Shown here piece after piece: positions 21,201 through 30,899 of a stretch of 64,000 nucleotides of DNA. Source of the DNA: Deinandra increscens subsp. villosa (taxonomy: Eukaryota; Streptophyta; Magnoliopsida; Asterales; Asteraceae). The position numbers and the translations under genes were made by a program. Numbering within the stretch: position 1 is the stretch's first letter; each line of letters begins with the position of its first letter. Location of the stretch: contig JBCNJP010000006.1 of NCBI GenBank assembly GCA_039602395.1, positions 58,960,429-59,024,428 of the forward strand, written 5' to 3'. The notes beneath the pieces are model-generated. The model did not search any database. It saw only the letters and a list, made by a program, of their open reading frames with translations, and was not told where the DNA came from.

Positions 21201-22113
21201 GTTCTGTCTTCTTCCACTTTTCAGGTTCCTGCAAAACATTAACAATGTGGTAACCACATCCAGTATCAAATACCCATGAATTGGAGGAAACAGTGAAAAG
21301 TTCAATAACATTTATTGAAATACCTGATGAGCAACCCTTATTAGGGTTCTTGGTCATCTTCAGCTTTGCAAGATAAACGGGACAGTTGCGACGCCAGTGT
21401 CCCATTTTGTTGCACTCATAGCACAGGCGCTCCTCAGGAGGCTGAACCTGTGGTTTCTTGCCTTTGCCCTCTTTGACCTTCTTGGCCTTGGAGATCTTTG
21501 TATTCGCAACCTTGAGCACGTCCGGCGTGGTCCTGATCTTCACGTTGGGTATCAACGGAATAACCTCCTCGATCGACTGAGCCGAACAATTAATTGCAAG
21601 AATGCGATAATGTTCTGGCAAAGATCTGAGTACTACATCAAGAGCCATCCCGTCAGAGATGGAGTAGCCAAGGTCGATCAGCCTGTCGCGATACGCTTTC
21701 ATCAGCATGACATGATCGTATGGAGAGGAGTCGTTAGCCATAGAGCAGTTCACAAATTGTGAAAGTGCATCAGCTCGCTCAGTCCTCTGACTCAATTCAA
21801 ATAAGTCCTTGAGTTTACGAATGATGTCATAAGCAGACATCCCCATGAAATTGTACCGATAATCCTGAGTCATACTGGACAACATCAGGTCAGTGACGTC
21901 CTTATCATCGTCAGTGTGCTTTTGGAGCTCAGACCGCGAGTTCTCATTTAGCAAGTAAGATGGAATACTCGCGATCGGTCGGTCAATGACATAGAGTTTC
22001 CCGAAGAGCCTTAAAAGATTCCTTAGGGTTGTCTGCCATGCGAGAAAGCCAGACTCAGTGAAGGGGTCGAGTTGTACCATTGAACTTAATGGTGGTGAGT
22101 TTTCTTTAGCCTT
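18217..22113 (-). CDS. Copia gag-pol polyprotein
   Basis: From the ATG at 22080 it encodes 1287 uninterrupted residues. In order these are a UBN2-type gag (about 5-200); CX2CX4HX4C zinc knuckle C220-C223-H228-C233; aspartic protease WVFDTG with D272; the pre-integrase HHRLGH...C..C region (about 407-441); integrase D468, D531, E567 (35 residues between the last two); copia reverse transcriptase with D873 and YVDD 958-961; and RNase H with TDASF and TTESEY (about 1150-1180). The frame stays open upstream to a splice acceptor (TTATTTTCAG|AAG) at 22113, adding 11 codons, with in-frame TGA TAA just beyond. The likely mRNA therefore begins in the LTR exon (23502-24014), giving about 1469 residues. 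All catalytic residues are present, so the element may be autonomous. Confidence 0.93.
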   Translation of the reverse strand, partial: KAKENSPPLSSMVQLDPFTESGFLAWQTTLRNLLRLFGKLYVIDRPIASIPSYLLNENSRSELQKHTDDDKDVTDLMLSSMTQDYRYNFMGMSAYDIIRKLKDLFELSQRTERADALSQFVNCSMANDSSPYDHVMLMKAYRDRLIDLGYSISDGMALDVVLRSLPEHYRILAINCSAQSIEEVIPLIPNVKIRTTPDVLKVANTKISKAKKVKEGKGKKPQVQPPEERLCYECNKMGHWRRNCPVYLAKLKMTKNPNKGCSSGISINVIELFTVSSNSWVFDTGCGYHIVNVLQEPEKWKKTERGRMDLIVGDGKKVPVLATGTFSFSCSSGLVVNLINCLYAPGLSRNIISVSSLFEQGFRYKYNGNVISAYLNNIFYFEAKPRHGIYEIDVQTNDQLYHVSKRSKTDSNESSLWHHRLGHISKARIKKLQTAGILESQDADSFDECESCLSGKLTKSPFTHTGERAQGLLGIIHTDVCGPFRTETRNRERYFVTFIDDYSRYAYVYLMKHKHETFEKFKEFQNEVQNQLNRTVKILRSDRGGEYLSAEFLNHLKECGIVSQPTPPGTPQLNGVSERRNRTLLNMVRSMMCRTTLPHSFWGYAILTAARLINLAPTKKVGKTPYEIWHGSLPKLSYLRVWGCDAYVSSDSDNKLDPRGEKVTFVGYYGNTGYYFYHPDANTVSIKRKGKFLEKEFLTRGTNSDPVDLEEIRDTPNPETVAASDRQVVVAPSDPNTSTSVRRSERIRYEPDRYLGYHEAFDVLLIADSNDEPINYKAAISDPESDKWLEAMNAEMQSMRDNHVWDLIELPPGTRAVGSKWIFKRKTDMHGNVQTYKARLVAKGFTQTQGIDYDETFSPVVMIKSIRILLAIAAYHDYEIWQMDVKTAFLNGQLEEDVYMVQPDGFVDPENPNKVCKLSKSIYGLKQASRSWNLRFDQKVKEFGFEQNKDEPCVYRKASGSAVSFLVLYVDDILIIGNNIPMLNEVKKWLSSCFAMKDLGEAAYILGIKIHRDRSKRLLGLSQSTYIDKIIARFNMSNSKKGAVPMTKGTILDKSQAPKTEREISQMASIPFASAIGSIMYAMLCTRPDVSYALSVTSRYQQTPGLAHWTAVKNILKYLRNTTDMFLVFGGVDEELTVRCYTDASFQTDRDDSRSQSGFVFTLNGGAVSWRSSKQPVVADSTTESEYIAASEAAKEAVWMKKFISDLDAVPSIRQPIEMLCDNTGAIAQAKEQRSHKMAKHVLRKFHYIREVVDRNEIKISKVHTDQNLADPFTKPMTQETHIRHREAIGLRLAKDMF

Positions 22114-22395
22114 CTGAAAATAAGCAAAGTGAATTTATCAGTATTTTCGATGTTAATTTTTCTTTAAAATAAGTTGGTAAAGTTTATTTTTAAGAAAAAT
22201 GAGAATTCGTTTAGACGACATTACTTGAGACCGCCAAATGAGCCTCAGGAGCAAGGCCGTGTAAACAAACTGACAACGATTGTTAATTGCGAGACTCAAG
22301 TCACAACTCTCGGTATGAGGCCGCTATATACATACATTTGTATTTTGCGATACGTTTAGCCTCATCCGTGCCCACTCTAGCAATACACATCCGTG

Positions 22396-22552
22396 GTGCG
22401 GTGTTGAAATACTCCAACACCACGAACATGCACGTCTAAAGCGATAGTAATCCTAAATGGTCGATTGTAACGGCACGGTGTTGAAATACTCCAATGTCGC
22501 CACCTTGGAAGGTACCCTCGGCACCAAGTGCGGTGTTGAAATACTCCAACAC
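22396..22552 (-). repeat. Three repeated hairpins in the copia leader
   Basis: CGGTGTTGAAATACTCCAA occurs three times, at about 22399, 22476 and 22530. In the first copy GGTGTTG and CAACACC form a 7-bp stem around an 8-nt loop; the third keeps 6 bp and the second is weaker. They lie between primer-binding site and gag, where retroelements keep packaging or dimerisation signals. They fall inside the proposed intron. Confidence 0.6.
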
Positions 22553-23267
22553 TGATGCTCCGGTAAATACGTTCCAAGTTCAACTTGAGATAGGATGGCA
22601 CGAACTATCAGTTTTATGAATTACCAAATAGGGATATTAATTACTTTTAATATTTAATTATCGTCAGACACGAACGATAAAACCCTATCTCCACTCGGGA
22701 CCAGTAAATTAATTTAACCTAATTAAATTACTAAGTTGTCGCGAATGGCATATTGTGTGTTAAACGGCATAAGGTCTTGATCTCGCTCGAGCCATACAAG
22801 CGAGATCACATGGGACAATTTTAAAATAAATTAAATTACAAAATGGTGAACAATCGAGATGGCATCTCTGTGCGATCAGGAATCCGGTTCAGCTCCCACT
22901 GGCTTTGACATCCCTCTTGCGTGTGTCCAGTCTTCGACTTTTGGTTACATACAAATTACAATTACTAAAACTACTTCTAGTAACCTAGCTCTAAATTTGT
23001 ACAACTTTGAAACCCAAAACCGGGTCCAATAAACCAAAATCAAAAACAACCAATTGGGCCAACAACTTGGGCCAAACAGAGAAAGACAAAACACGCCATG
23101 ACAATCATACATGATTACAAAATGAGAGGGGTCGGCCGTAACACACAATATAGTATATGGAATTAAAATAACAATTAAATTAATTCTAATTCGCAATCTG
23201 GATTTAAGTCGAAATTGCGAACTATCGGTCACAAAAGGACCGAATCTGGTTTGCGCGCGGTGATAAT

Positions 23268-23280
23268 GGCTCTGATACCA
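23268..23280 (-). other. Primer-binding site of the young copia
   Basis: TGGTATCAGAGCC on the minus strand follows the 5' LTR end after one base. It is complementary to the 3' end of initiator tRNA-Met, the usual plant copia primer. Confidence 0.9.
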
Positions 23281-23501
23281 CTGTTGGGTTTTACAGTGGG
23301 ATCCGGGTTACCGATTTTAAAATAAATTAAAACCGATTTTAATGATAAAATTAATTCCAAATTAATTTAGCAGCGGAAACGAAATTAAACGCGGATGCAA
23401 CTGTAACAGGATCAATCACCGGCACGACAAACACAGAAAATATATTTATTTAAATAAATAAATAAATACATAAAATCAAATATCTAATAAATTAGATATA
23501 C

Positions 23502-24014
23502 CTTGGCGGGATCCGAGCAACCGCTCGAGACACCCGGATTCAACGGGCTCGCGCTAGGACGAACAGAGACGTCCGACTCGAACCTTCGAGACAGATCATC
23601 AACGGCGGCATCGGCGGCGGCGACAGGCGGCGGCGGCGGTAGTGGCGGCGGCGGTGGTAGAGATACCACCGGTGGTGGTGACAAAATCTTCTCCGTCGGA
23701 ATAGCCACCGGGACCGAACCCACGACGAACGACTCGCCGGAGGTCGGAGGAGGGGCGGCGGCGGCGAACGGGTATAGCGGCGCCGGCCACGTTGACGTGA
23801 CCGGGCGCGGCGGCCTTGGTTGCGCCGGCAGCGCGAGGACCACCGGCCGGTGGTCTCGCGGCGGGGCATGTGCGGCAGTGGCGGCGGCGGCGGCTTGAGC
23901 CGCGGCGGCGGCTCGGGCTGCGGCTTCGGCTTCGGCTCGGGCTGCGGCTTCGGCTCGGGCTGCGACGGCTTCGCTCTCGAGACGGGCGCAGATACTGGCT
24001 AGACGGGGATCCAT
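23502..24014 (-). CDS. LTR-encoded first exon predicted to splice to gag-pol
   Basis: ATGGATCCCC at 24014 opens 171 codons ending GCCAAG|GTATATCT, a good donor at 23502/23501. The frame stops six codons later if unspliced. The peptide starts with an Ala/Glu/Arg-rich helix-like stretch (residues about 10-50), then Pro-rich runs (SLPPPPPLPPPPP), and ends DDLSRRFESDVSV...SDPAK. The donor is phase 0, and so is the acceptor at 22113 upstream of gag. The 1388-nt intron would carry the primer-binding site and leader hairpins. GC content is far above the flanks, which could mean a captured host exon. I recognise no domain, and splicing is predicted, not shown. The same exon recurs in the 3' LTR (16402-16914). 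Confidence 0.6.
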
Positions 24015-24180
24015 CGTAATGAGCAAGGATCACAATGGTGGAGGCGGGCGGCGACGGCGGTCGGCGGCGGCGGCGAGGGAGCCGGCTTCGGCTCTGGTTC
24101 GGCGCAGGGAGAGAGAAAGGAGGGAGGAGATTAGGGTTTTGTAACTTGCCTTTTTTTTCAATTAACTCCTCCCTTCTCCC

Positions 24181-24190
24181 TTTTATTAAA
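24181..24190 (-). promoter_or_regulatory. TATA-like element of the copia LTR
   Basis: TTTAATAAAA on the minus strand, about 170 bp upstream of the LTR ATG, precedes a CT-rich stretch typical of plant 5' leaders. It would place the start of R, and of the transcript, near 24150. Start-site position is inferred. Confidence 0.45.
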
Positions 24191-24495
24191 TTTCGCGGAC
24201 CGGGGCCAGACGGACTGGGCCCGGTCACGATCTCCTTTAATCCACCAATCGATCAGTCCGTTAATCCGGTAACAACTGATCGACTCGTCTTTTAATTACC
24301 AAGTATTTTGAACCGATAGATTTTGTCGATTTAAATAAATAATTAATATTTATTTAATTCACCATTTAGTTCGTTTATTTCTAATTAACAATTAATTAGA
24401 TATAATAGTCCGTTGACCCGGGTGTAACTCTTACGGGTCAATATCGGTCGGGTTCGTTAATTTGTCGGGTCAGGACACCATTTATCCAACAAACC

Positions 24496-26996
24496 TGTCA
24501 CACCCCGCCCGCACCTGTCACCCAGTCAGGTTCGGGGGAGGTGTTGTGGAAAACAGGCTGTCGATATCAGATACACGCGGAAGCAACAGAACATGATAAT
24601 ATTAAACAACGGGTTATTTAATTTACAGACAGCCTACAAAGTTTCATAAACTTAAAGTAAATATAATAATAATAAGTCTTGACTTAGTGTCTTAACAGAG
24701 TACTATGTCCCTGGGCCCGAAGGTTCTTGATATCTTATAATACACGCATGAACTTGATTCTCTGTAGAATCACCTGTCTAGTGGATCTCTACTAATTTCC
24801 TGCAAAATGTATAAAACAACTTGTATCAACAACTATGAAGTTGTTGGTGAGTCGTACCTACACACAATATATCAACATTGCCACTATCTTTACACAAAAT
24901 TTTATCCGCAATGGAATGAGTAGAAATCTACCAGCAATTCATATATATAAGTTACGGGGTACAACACATGCACCATAAGACATCTAGCATACAAAGTAAT
25001 TTCACATTCCACGCAATGTTTCCCAATGTAACAGATAGTGCAATAACCAATTTACGCACGAAGCTTTGTTGAATGGTTTATTTTCATCATTGTGGCTCAT
25101 AGCGTTTTAAACTATAAAACAGAGCAAGGTAACGGAACTCACTTGGTTTAATTGGCAACTTTGATTGTGAGGAATTTCTTTGATGGTTTGACTTTTACTG
25201 ATAGTCAACCTAAACCAATATTAACAAAATTATTGGTTATAATAGTATCTTGTTTTAATTGAAAACTTGAGTTTAAAATAAATTATGAATCCAATGCTTA
25301 CTATGGTGTTTTCCAAATTATATATATTCGGTTGACATCTTAATTTAAAATTTTGTCCTAACTTCAAGTGTTCCTAAGCTTAAATAGTCTACACTTCTAC
25401 TGCTGCATAATGCAACATTGAGTATATTGATAATCGCGACTGGCGACTAACGTTTAATCATTTTCTAGAAGTAAATGTGTTATGAACCGCTTCAGGTTTT
25501 ATTGAACACGGATTTTCTGTTTTTAGGCATTGTTGCATGATGCAACATTAAACATTCATAATATTTAAACCTTTGAAATTTCAAGTAAATGTCATCTCAA
25601 TTATATTTTTACAAAACTCAAGCATAAATCTTTGTATTAACCGGTAGAATCTAGTTTTGGTTTTTCATAACACATATCACGGGTCGCGATGGTTACGTTC
25701 AAGAACTCGCGATCCGCGGGTTTGGCCAATCACTTTACTAACGGGTCAAACCGTAATCTGCTTATTTTCTTGTCTATATCAAATTATTATAATCATGCCT
25801 CTAATTTTCCAAGTCTTCTAACTTATGGATTTCATGTAGAAAAACTAATCACTAAAACATACTAATTTCAATCCCTTTTAATCTAGGCTTCAAGGTCACT
25901 TATCATGCATCATAATTCTAGTGATTTGATCAATTTAGTAAGGTTTTAGACTGTTAAATAGGTCATGAAAATCTGATCTTTTAGCATTGTTTAAGGCTGT
26001 TAATTTAGTCATGATAGTTCCTAGATTTAAGTCCTATGTTCTACTAAAATTTCTATGCATAAACTAGCTTGTACACTGTGCAGAATTTGTAGTACAGGAG
26101 ACTTTTTCTCCTTGAAAATTCGATGAACAGCCTAATATATATAAACATGGTACTGGTTTAGAATTTAAACTTATGCTTCTACAAGAATCCCATGCATAGA
26201 ACAGTTGTACCTTGTGCAGAATTGCTTGTACAGTTGCCTTTTCTTCCTTGCGCAGGAGCTGATGAACAGCAGCAGCCCAACCCCCTTCAATTTTCGAGAT
26301 TTTCCAGCCCCCTTCCTCCTTGTATTCTCAGTTCCTGCAACCCAGAAACAACCTCCTTCTTTTCCTACAGGTTTGCCATGATTAATCAAGCATTCCTTTG
26401 AGACATTTGAGGCTCAAATCAACAAGATTTCTTCATGAAAGTAAGGTAATAAATCATGCTTACCTGGAATGAAATCTCTAGGGCTGATTTCTTCTCTGAA
26501 TAGCCTCAGATTCGCCTCCTAATCTCCCCCCTGATTTCGATTTTTGTTCATCAATTAGGCTTCTTCCTTTACAACCATTAAACCCTAGACCATGATAGCT
26601 TTAAGAGGAAGACTTACCAGAATGTTAGTGCCCTAATTCTTCTTAGATGGATGATTTCTCATGCTCCTGGTGCCATATTCTTGTTCGAAATTTTCTGAGA
26701 GGGATGGGGGGAGTCTGTGTTCCCTGCGCTGCATGTATAGAAGAAAGGGAAGTAGAAGCAGCCAAATCTCCTAGTTTACATCGCTGCAATCAGACAAAAA
26801 CCCAAAATTCGCAGGTGGGCTCTTGGGCTGCGAATTATTTTAGTGATTTGGGCCTTCTCTGAACTTTTATAACTGACCCAACAATTATTAAGTTTGCAAT
26901 AGAAGTCCAGCCCACATGTTTGTTGTTTGTTGTTGCTTTCGAATCCCGGTTCGAGACTTTTATTTATTGGCTTAAATCCCGAGTCCGAGTGTTACA
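24496..26996 (-). repeat. 5' LTR of the old retrotransposon
   Basis: About 2.5 kb bounded by TGTAACACTCGGACTCGGG and GGGGTGTGACA on the minus strand, followed (across the copia insertion) by the primer-binding site at 16165-16177. The outer end is intact, but no 3' LTR or polymerase survives in this window, so the element is truncated. Open frames in it (for example 26171-26389) are not supported as genes. Confidence 0.7.
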
Positions 26997-27261
26997 GGTT
27001 TCTAATTTTTTTTTTCTAATTTTTTTATTAATTGTATAGAATTCACATAAATAGTCCCTCCATTTTAATTACTTTATTAAAAGAAGCCTATAGTATGCCA
27101 CGTCAGCAACCACTAACACCGTTAGTAAAAAACTAACGGTGTATCGTTATAATCCAATACCTATAAAATTGGTATTATTGTGAGTAAATTTTAAAACTCG
27201 TATTATTATCCGCCAACTGTGTAAAACTTGTATTATTAAAATCCAATTTTCCTATATAAAA

Positions 27262-27674
27262 AAAAAATACTAAGAATGAACCAATTTTGAATTTGGATAC
27301 AATAACCAATATGAGTTAACCAACACGAGGGAGAGACTAGTTTCTAATTTTTTTTAGATAGGTAATGATCTTTTAAACATCTAAACTTTTTTAGATAAGT
27401 AATGATAAACCGTAATGATTTGCACAAGTAGTTAAAGTCAAAATTAAGCCAAAATCAACAAACAAAGAAACGCTTCTTGCCAGGGGGACCAAATCAAAAT
27501 CTAGTGTTCTGCATTGTGTAGATAAAGTGACAAAAAAAACAACCATCTTTGACTCTCAGTATTCAAACACAGAGACAGACATGGAATATTGATGATTTAA
27601 AGGGTCTAGACATATAAATTCAGAAAATTTCATCAAAACAGAACTCAACTCACAAACACTGGTACTTTTCCTTT
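27262..27674. other. Spacer and 3' flank of the eL28 gene
   Basis: AT-rich spacer between the MULE target duplication and the eL28 stop codon. It should include the eL28 3' untranslated region on the minus strand. No other feature is visible. Confidence 0.4.
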
Positions 27675-29292
27675 TCATTTCCTACCATAAATCCTTGAAG
27701 CCTGTCTGTTCTTCTTCTTAACACCCGATTTTGAAACCTTCAGGCTCCGGTTCACAGCACTCAATCTTGCAAGAGCTGCTTTCATCAAATCTGGCCTGTA
27801 GTAGTTGTCAACAACCTGCAATGCATACACACATTGTACATTAGTAATGCCAATCAACTAGTTTTCTTTAGTTGAAAATGAAATATAAAAAATAATTGGA
27901 GTGGTAAGAATTGAGCATTTTGAAAGACAATGATGATGTCTTGTTTCAAAGGGTTACCTGGTTTACAACTGTCTTGGCCATTCGGTTGAACTCCTTTTTC
28001 AAAATGGACTTGTGGAGTAAAGTAGCAGGCTTGGCCTGTTTCTTGGTCTTGGCTGTTGCTAGAAGAACAGATTGATCCTTTCCAGCTGGCTGAATGGTAA
28101 CAGTCTTCTTGTTGGCTAGACCTACAAAAAGTAATTTCCAAAATAACATTAATGTAAATTATAATTAGTATTATTAACAATAAATTATCAACAATATATT
28201 GATAATCAGAGAAGATATGAATCAAGTATTGGAATTTTAAATATATGAATGCAAACAAAACCTCACAAAACAAAGTACTTAGAAAACACAGAACTAGCAG
28301 AGTGAAAACTACCAAAGGAACTATGGCATAACTGTACCGAGACATTATTAGTGGTGTTACTCGCAAAGTAGTCAAGGGTAAGAGTCCATTGTGAACAAAG
28401 GCGTAGATTTAGGAATATGGTTATAAGGTGTGTTAGCTTCACAAAAAGAAGTGAAAACCGGGCACCTAGACAAAACAGAGCCAAGCTCAACTCTTTTAGC
28501 TTATAAAAGTTCAATAAAAAACTTTTAGCACTACTAACAGGCGATACTAAAGCTTGAGCTCTCTATTGAAACGATCAAACTCAATTACACACATAAGTAA
28601 AAAGAAAGTAGCTCAAAATGATACAGAAGTATTTTATCTAGGGTAACTGCCAGCAGTTTAACAAGCACTATGTGACTCAACTACAAATTATTAACCTAAG
28701 ACTGATGAAGTCATTTAAAAACAGCAATAAATATACCAATCCTATTAGAAAACACCAATACTTAAGCATTAGACGATTGTACAAAGACATAACAAGAGTG
28801 CCAACATATTTAAGCAACGATATCTATGCAAATAAAGAAGACATAAAATGGCTTAATATCGAATAGCTGATCAATTGAACACACTTTCTACATATTCACC
28901 GCAATTTGATTTGCTTGCGATAAAAAAACGCTATGTCTATCTCTAGAATAAACATTGTATAATCGATAACTACAAATTGAGATTTCGGAGTTATGATTTC
29001 AAAACAATTAAAAGAAGTGTGTTCATTTCTGTTACAGATTATCATAACTCAAAAGCTACGATCTAATATTCTTATCACAAACGTCATTAGAAACAACACG
29101 AAATCAAGTAATCACAATCGTGCGAAAATTAGGTCGAGAATTACCAGAGTGCTTGTAGGAGTTGAGATTGTAGAGGTTATTAGGCTCTTTGCTGAACTGC
29201 ACGCTCTGATTTCCATTACCGAATTCCTTCACGAGAAACGAGTTGTTCTTCTTCACGATCTCCCAAATCAGCTGCCCGGGAACAGTAGTCAT
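27675..29292 (-). CDS. RPL28: 60S ribosomal protein L28 (eL28)
   Basis: Three coding exons on the minus strand, 29292-29145, 28121-27958 and 27815-27675, give 150 residues, near the family length of about 140-150. Junctions are CACTCTG|GTAATT, TTTTTGTAG|GTCTAG, AACCAG|GTAACC and CATTGCAG|GTTGTT, with phases 1 and 0. Recognised segments are [60 protein letters not shown] and the basic [16 protein letters not shown] and [13 protein letters not shown] tail. The protein is a structural part of the large cytosolic ribosomal subunit. A further non-coding exon is likely upstream, with donor AGCCG|GTGAGTG near 29380 and acceptor ATCGCAG near 29308. The gene appears intact. Confidence 0.95.
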
Positions 29293-29452
29293 TTCTCCGA
29301 ATTAAGCCTGCGATAGATCACAGATTTTAGACGAAATCAAACATCAATACGTATGAATTAGATGAATGAAGATCACTCACCGGCTAGGGTTTTGCTTCGG
29401 CGGCCTTTTTCGTTGTGAGAATTATGGAAGGCGGAAAATAGAGCGAGTTCGA

Positions 29453-29490
29453 TTTTATACGCGAGCCTGCTGTAGAAACCCTAGGCCCAA
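29453..29490 (-). promoter_or_regulatory. eL28 promoter: TATA box, telo-box and site II
   Basis: Read on the minus strand, TTGGGCCTAGGGTTTC (29475-29490) combines a site II-type TGGGCC with a telo-box AGGGTTT, and is followed by TATAAAA (about 29453-29459). A second telo-box-like AAACCCTAG lies in the leader near 29390. This pairing is characteristic of plant ribosomal protein promoters and couples them to growth signals. Confidence 0.75.
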
Positions 29491-29499
29491 TAATAAGAA

Positions 29500-29938
29500 A
29501 GTAAAACTTTCATTTATACCCCTCGTGCTTTAGCTGTTCACTATTATAGCCCTTTGTAATTTAAAACTGGACCGGGTTGGGTTTGGACCGGGCTTATGCA
29601 GTTAAAACTGGACCGGGTTGGGTCTATACACAATATACTAGTCACCCATGGTCGTTATATGATTGGACTTGTGACTTCGAGCTAGGGCTCCAAGATGGTG
29701 TAGATAGGTCAAGTGACGGGACTCGTCATAGAGCTTGTGATGGTGTAGTTGTTGATGTGTATGGTACAATTGAGGTGGCACGGTTTTGTGGTGGTGATAC
29801 AGGTTCGGTGTTTCTAGGTTTATAGGTTGAACATCGAGGGCAGTGACATGTGTCACATTTAGGAAGGGTGGGATTGAATATCGGTACCGTTGGAAGGAGC
29901 CACAGGACTTACAATGATATGGTTGATGTTTTAGTTGT
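29500..29938. other. Intergenic, short internal repeats
   Basis: The phrase AAAACTGGACCGGGTTGGGT occurs twice (about 29562 and 29603). Otherwise no supported gene. Confidence 0.4.
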
Positions 29939-30188
29939 CTATTGGACATTAGTGTCAGTCATTTTAGAAATATGTGGACAATAGGTCCCGCATTTTGAAA
30001 AATTATGGTGTGACTTGTCTTTAGAAGTGAATTTACTTATGAAAATATCTTGCTCAAAATCTATATAAACTTTTTTGAACGGAAACTTTATCCACGAGAC
30101 AAGTAAGGAGCTAGCCCAAACCAACAAACAAAGCAAAGGGGAACAACAAAAGGAATAACAACCATCAAACAAAATTACAAATTTAATC
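29939..30188 (-). pseudogene. LINE remnant, 3' part, left of the copia insertion
   Basis: On the minus strand this continues the LINE remnant at 33339-33572, which a rearranged copia interrupts. The only hint here is the FPFKKVYIDFEQ-like reading and continuity across the AAAAT duplication. Weak alone, reasonable with the right-hand part. Confidence 0.35.
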
Positions 30189-30193
30189 AAAAT

Positions 30194-30365
30194 GTATAGG
30201 ATTTTATAGTATCTTCTATTTCTTTTATTTGATTATAGTAATCCTCTCCATAATTAAAGGATAGGTTTGTTTGTTTGATTGTTTGGCTATTTATTTGGCA
30301 TTTCCTCCTGTACGTGAGAATCGACTTTTATCAATAACATATTATCCTTTGCTCCCAAATCTTAG
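30194..30365 (+). repeat. Left LTR of the rearranged copia
   Basis: It matches 33166-33333 over its length with scattered differences (for example an extra TTTG and AATTAAAGG versus AATCAGAGG), so it is clearly older than the 16-24 kb copia. It ends CCCAAATCTTAG; canonical TG/CA ends are not preserved. Confidence 0.7.
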
Positions 30366-30421
30366 ATGGTATCAGAGCAGGTCCTATAACCCCAACCCAT
30401 ACCAATCGCAACTCTTGATGA

Positions 30422-30890
30422 ATGACAGGAGATGACGATCTGAACAAAGACGGAGACGGGTCCAGCGGGGTGATCAACCATTTTTCCGCCTACTACCTTC
30501 ATCCATCCGATCTTCCCAAACAACTTCATGTTAATGAAGTTCTCACCGACAACAACTACAGTGGTTGGAGTCAAGAGATTACAAACTTTCTCTTCGCCAA
30601 AAACAAAATAGATTTTGTTGATGGAACAATCAAGAAGCCGGAGAAGACGTCCAAAGACTACAAGTGCTATGGAAAAGGGATGGTTGACAACCGCTATGGA
30701 AAAGGAGCATATGAAACAGCGTGAAGTATGCCAGTACGGCGTCGGAGATGTGGTCGGATCTGCAGGAACGTTTTGGGAAGGAGAGCGCCCCTAGGGCATA
30801 CGAATTAAAACAAAAGATCGCCTCCACCCGACAAGATGGTATGTTTGTGTCCACTTATTTCACTCAGTTGCGGTCATTGTTCAATTCTTC
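30422..30890 (+). pseudogene. Copia gag N-terminal fragment
   Basis: Reads NEVLTDNNYSGWSQEITNFL then, after frameshifts near 30660-30725, SASEMWSDLQERFGKE-like sequence (STASEMWSDLQERF) and VSTYFTQLRSLF, the start of a UBN2/retrotran-gag domain. The frame breaks at 30900, where orientation switches. Non-functional. Confidence 0.75.
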
Positions 30891-30899
30891 ATTATTAGT

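Larger units (their letters stand above)
16182..24491 (-). mobile_element. Complete young Ty1/copia retrotransposon
   Basis: On the minus strand the element runs as 5' LTR (23282-24491), primer-binding site (23268-23280, TGGTATCAGAGCC), 1.2-kb leader, one uninterrupted gag-pol (22080-18217), 3' untranslated region, polypurine tract (AAGTGGGAGAC, 17392-17402) and 3' LTR (16182-17391). A perfect 5-bp duplication AACCT flanks it (16177-16181 and 24492-24496). The 1210-bp LTRs show a single difference that I can find (17127 G, 24227 A), so insertion is recent. Protease-integrase-RT-RNaseH order places it in Ty1/copia; the lineage is not assigned. Confidence 0.95.
23282..24491 (-). repeat. Copia 5' LTR
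   Basis: It is identical to 16182-17391 (offset 7100) apart from 24227. On the minus strand, U3 runs from 24491 to a TATA-like TTTAATAAAA at 24181-24190. A CT-rich leader-like stretch (CTCCTCCCTCCTTTCTCTCT) follows, then the ATG at 24014. Confidence 0.95.
14679..27252. mobile_element. Large Mutator-like element (MULE), 12.6 kb, with nested retroelements
   Basis: Terminal inverted repeats of about 165 bp (left 14679-14845, right 27086-27252) differ at only about three positions in the outer part and start GGAAAATTGGATTTTAATAA. A perfect 9-bp duplication TATATAAAA flanks them (14670-14678 and 27253-27261), the Mutator hallmark. No MULE transposase is present. The cargo is a GC-rich stretch at about 14890-15130, the gag-like frame, leader and primer-binding site of an old LTR element, the young copia 16182-24491, and the old element's 5' LTR. 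Without the copia and its 5-bp duplication the element would be about 4.3 kb. Confidence 0.85.

Noticed and set aside
22396..22552. CRISPR-like repeat spacing
   Set aside because: Only three imperfect repeats with unequal spacing (about 80 and 52 bp) inside a retroelement leader of a plant genome.
26171..26862. Small frames at 26171-26401 and 26647-26862
   Set aside because: They lie within the old LTR, have no domain and no supporting splice structure.
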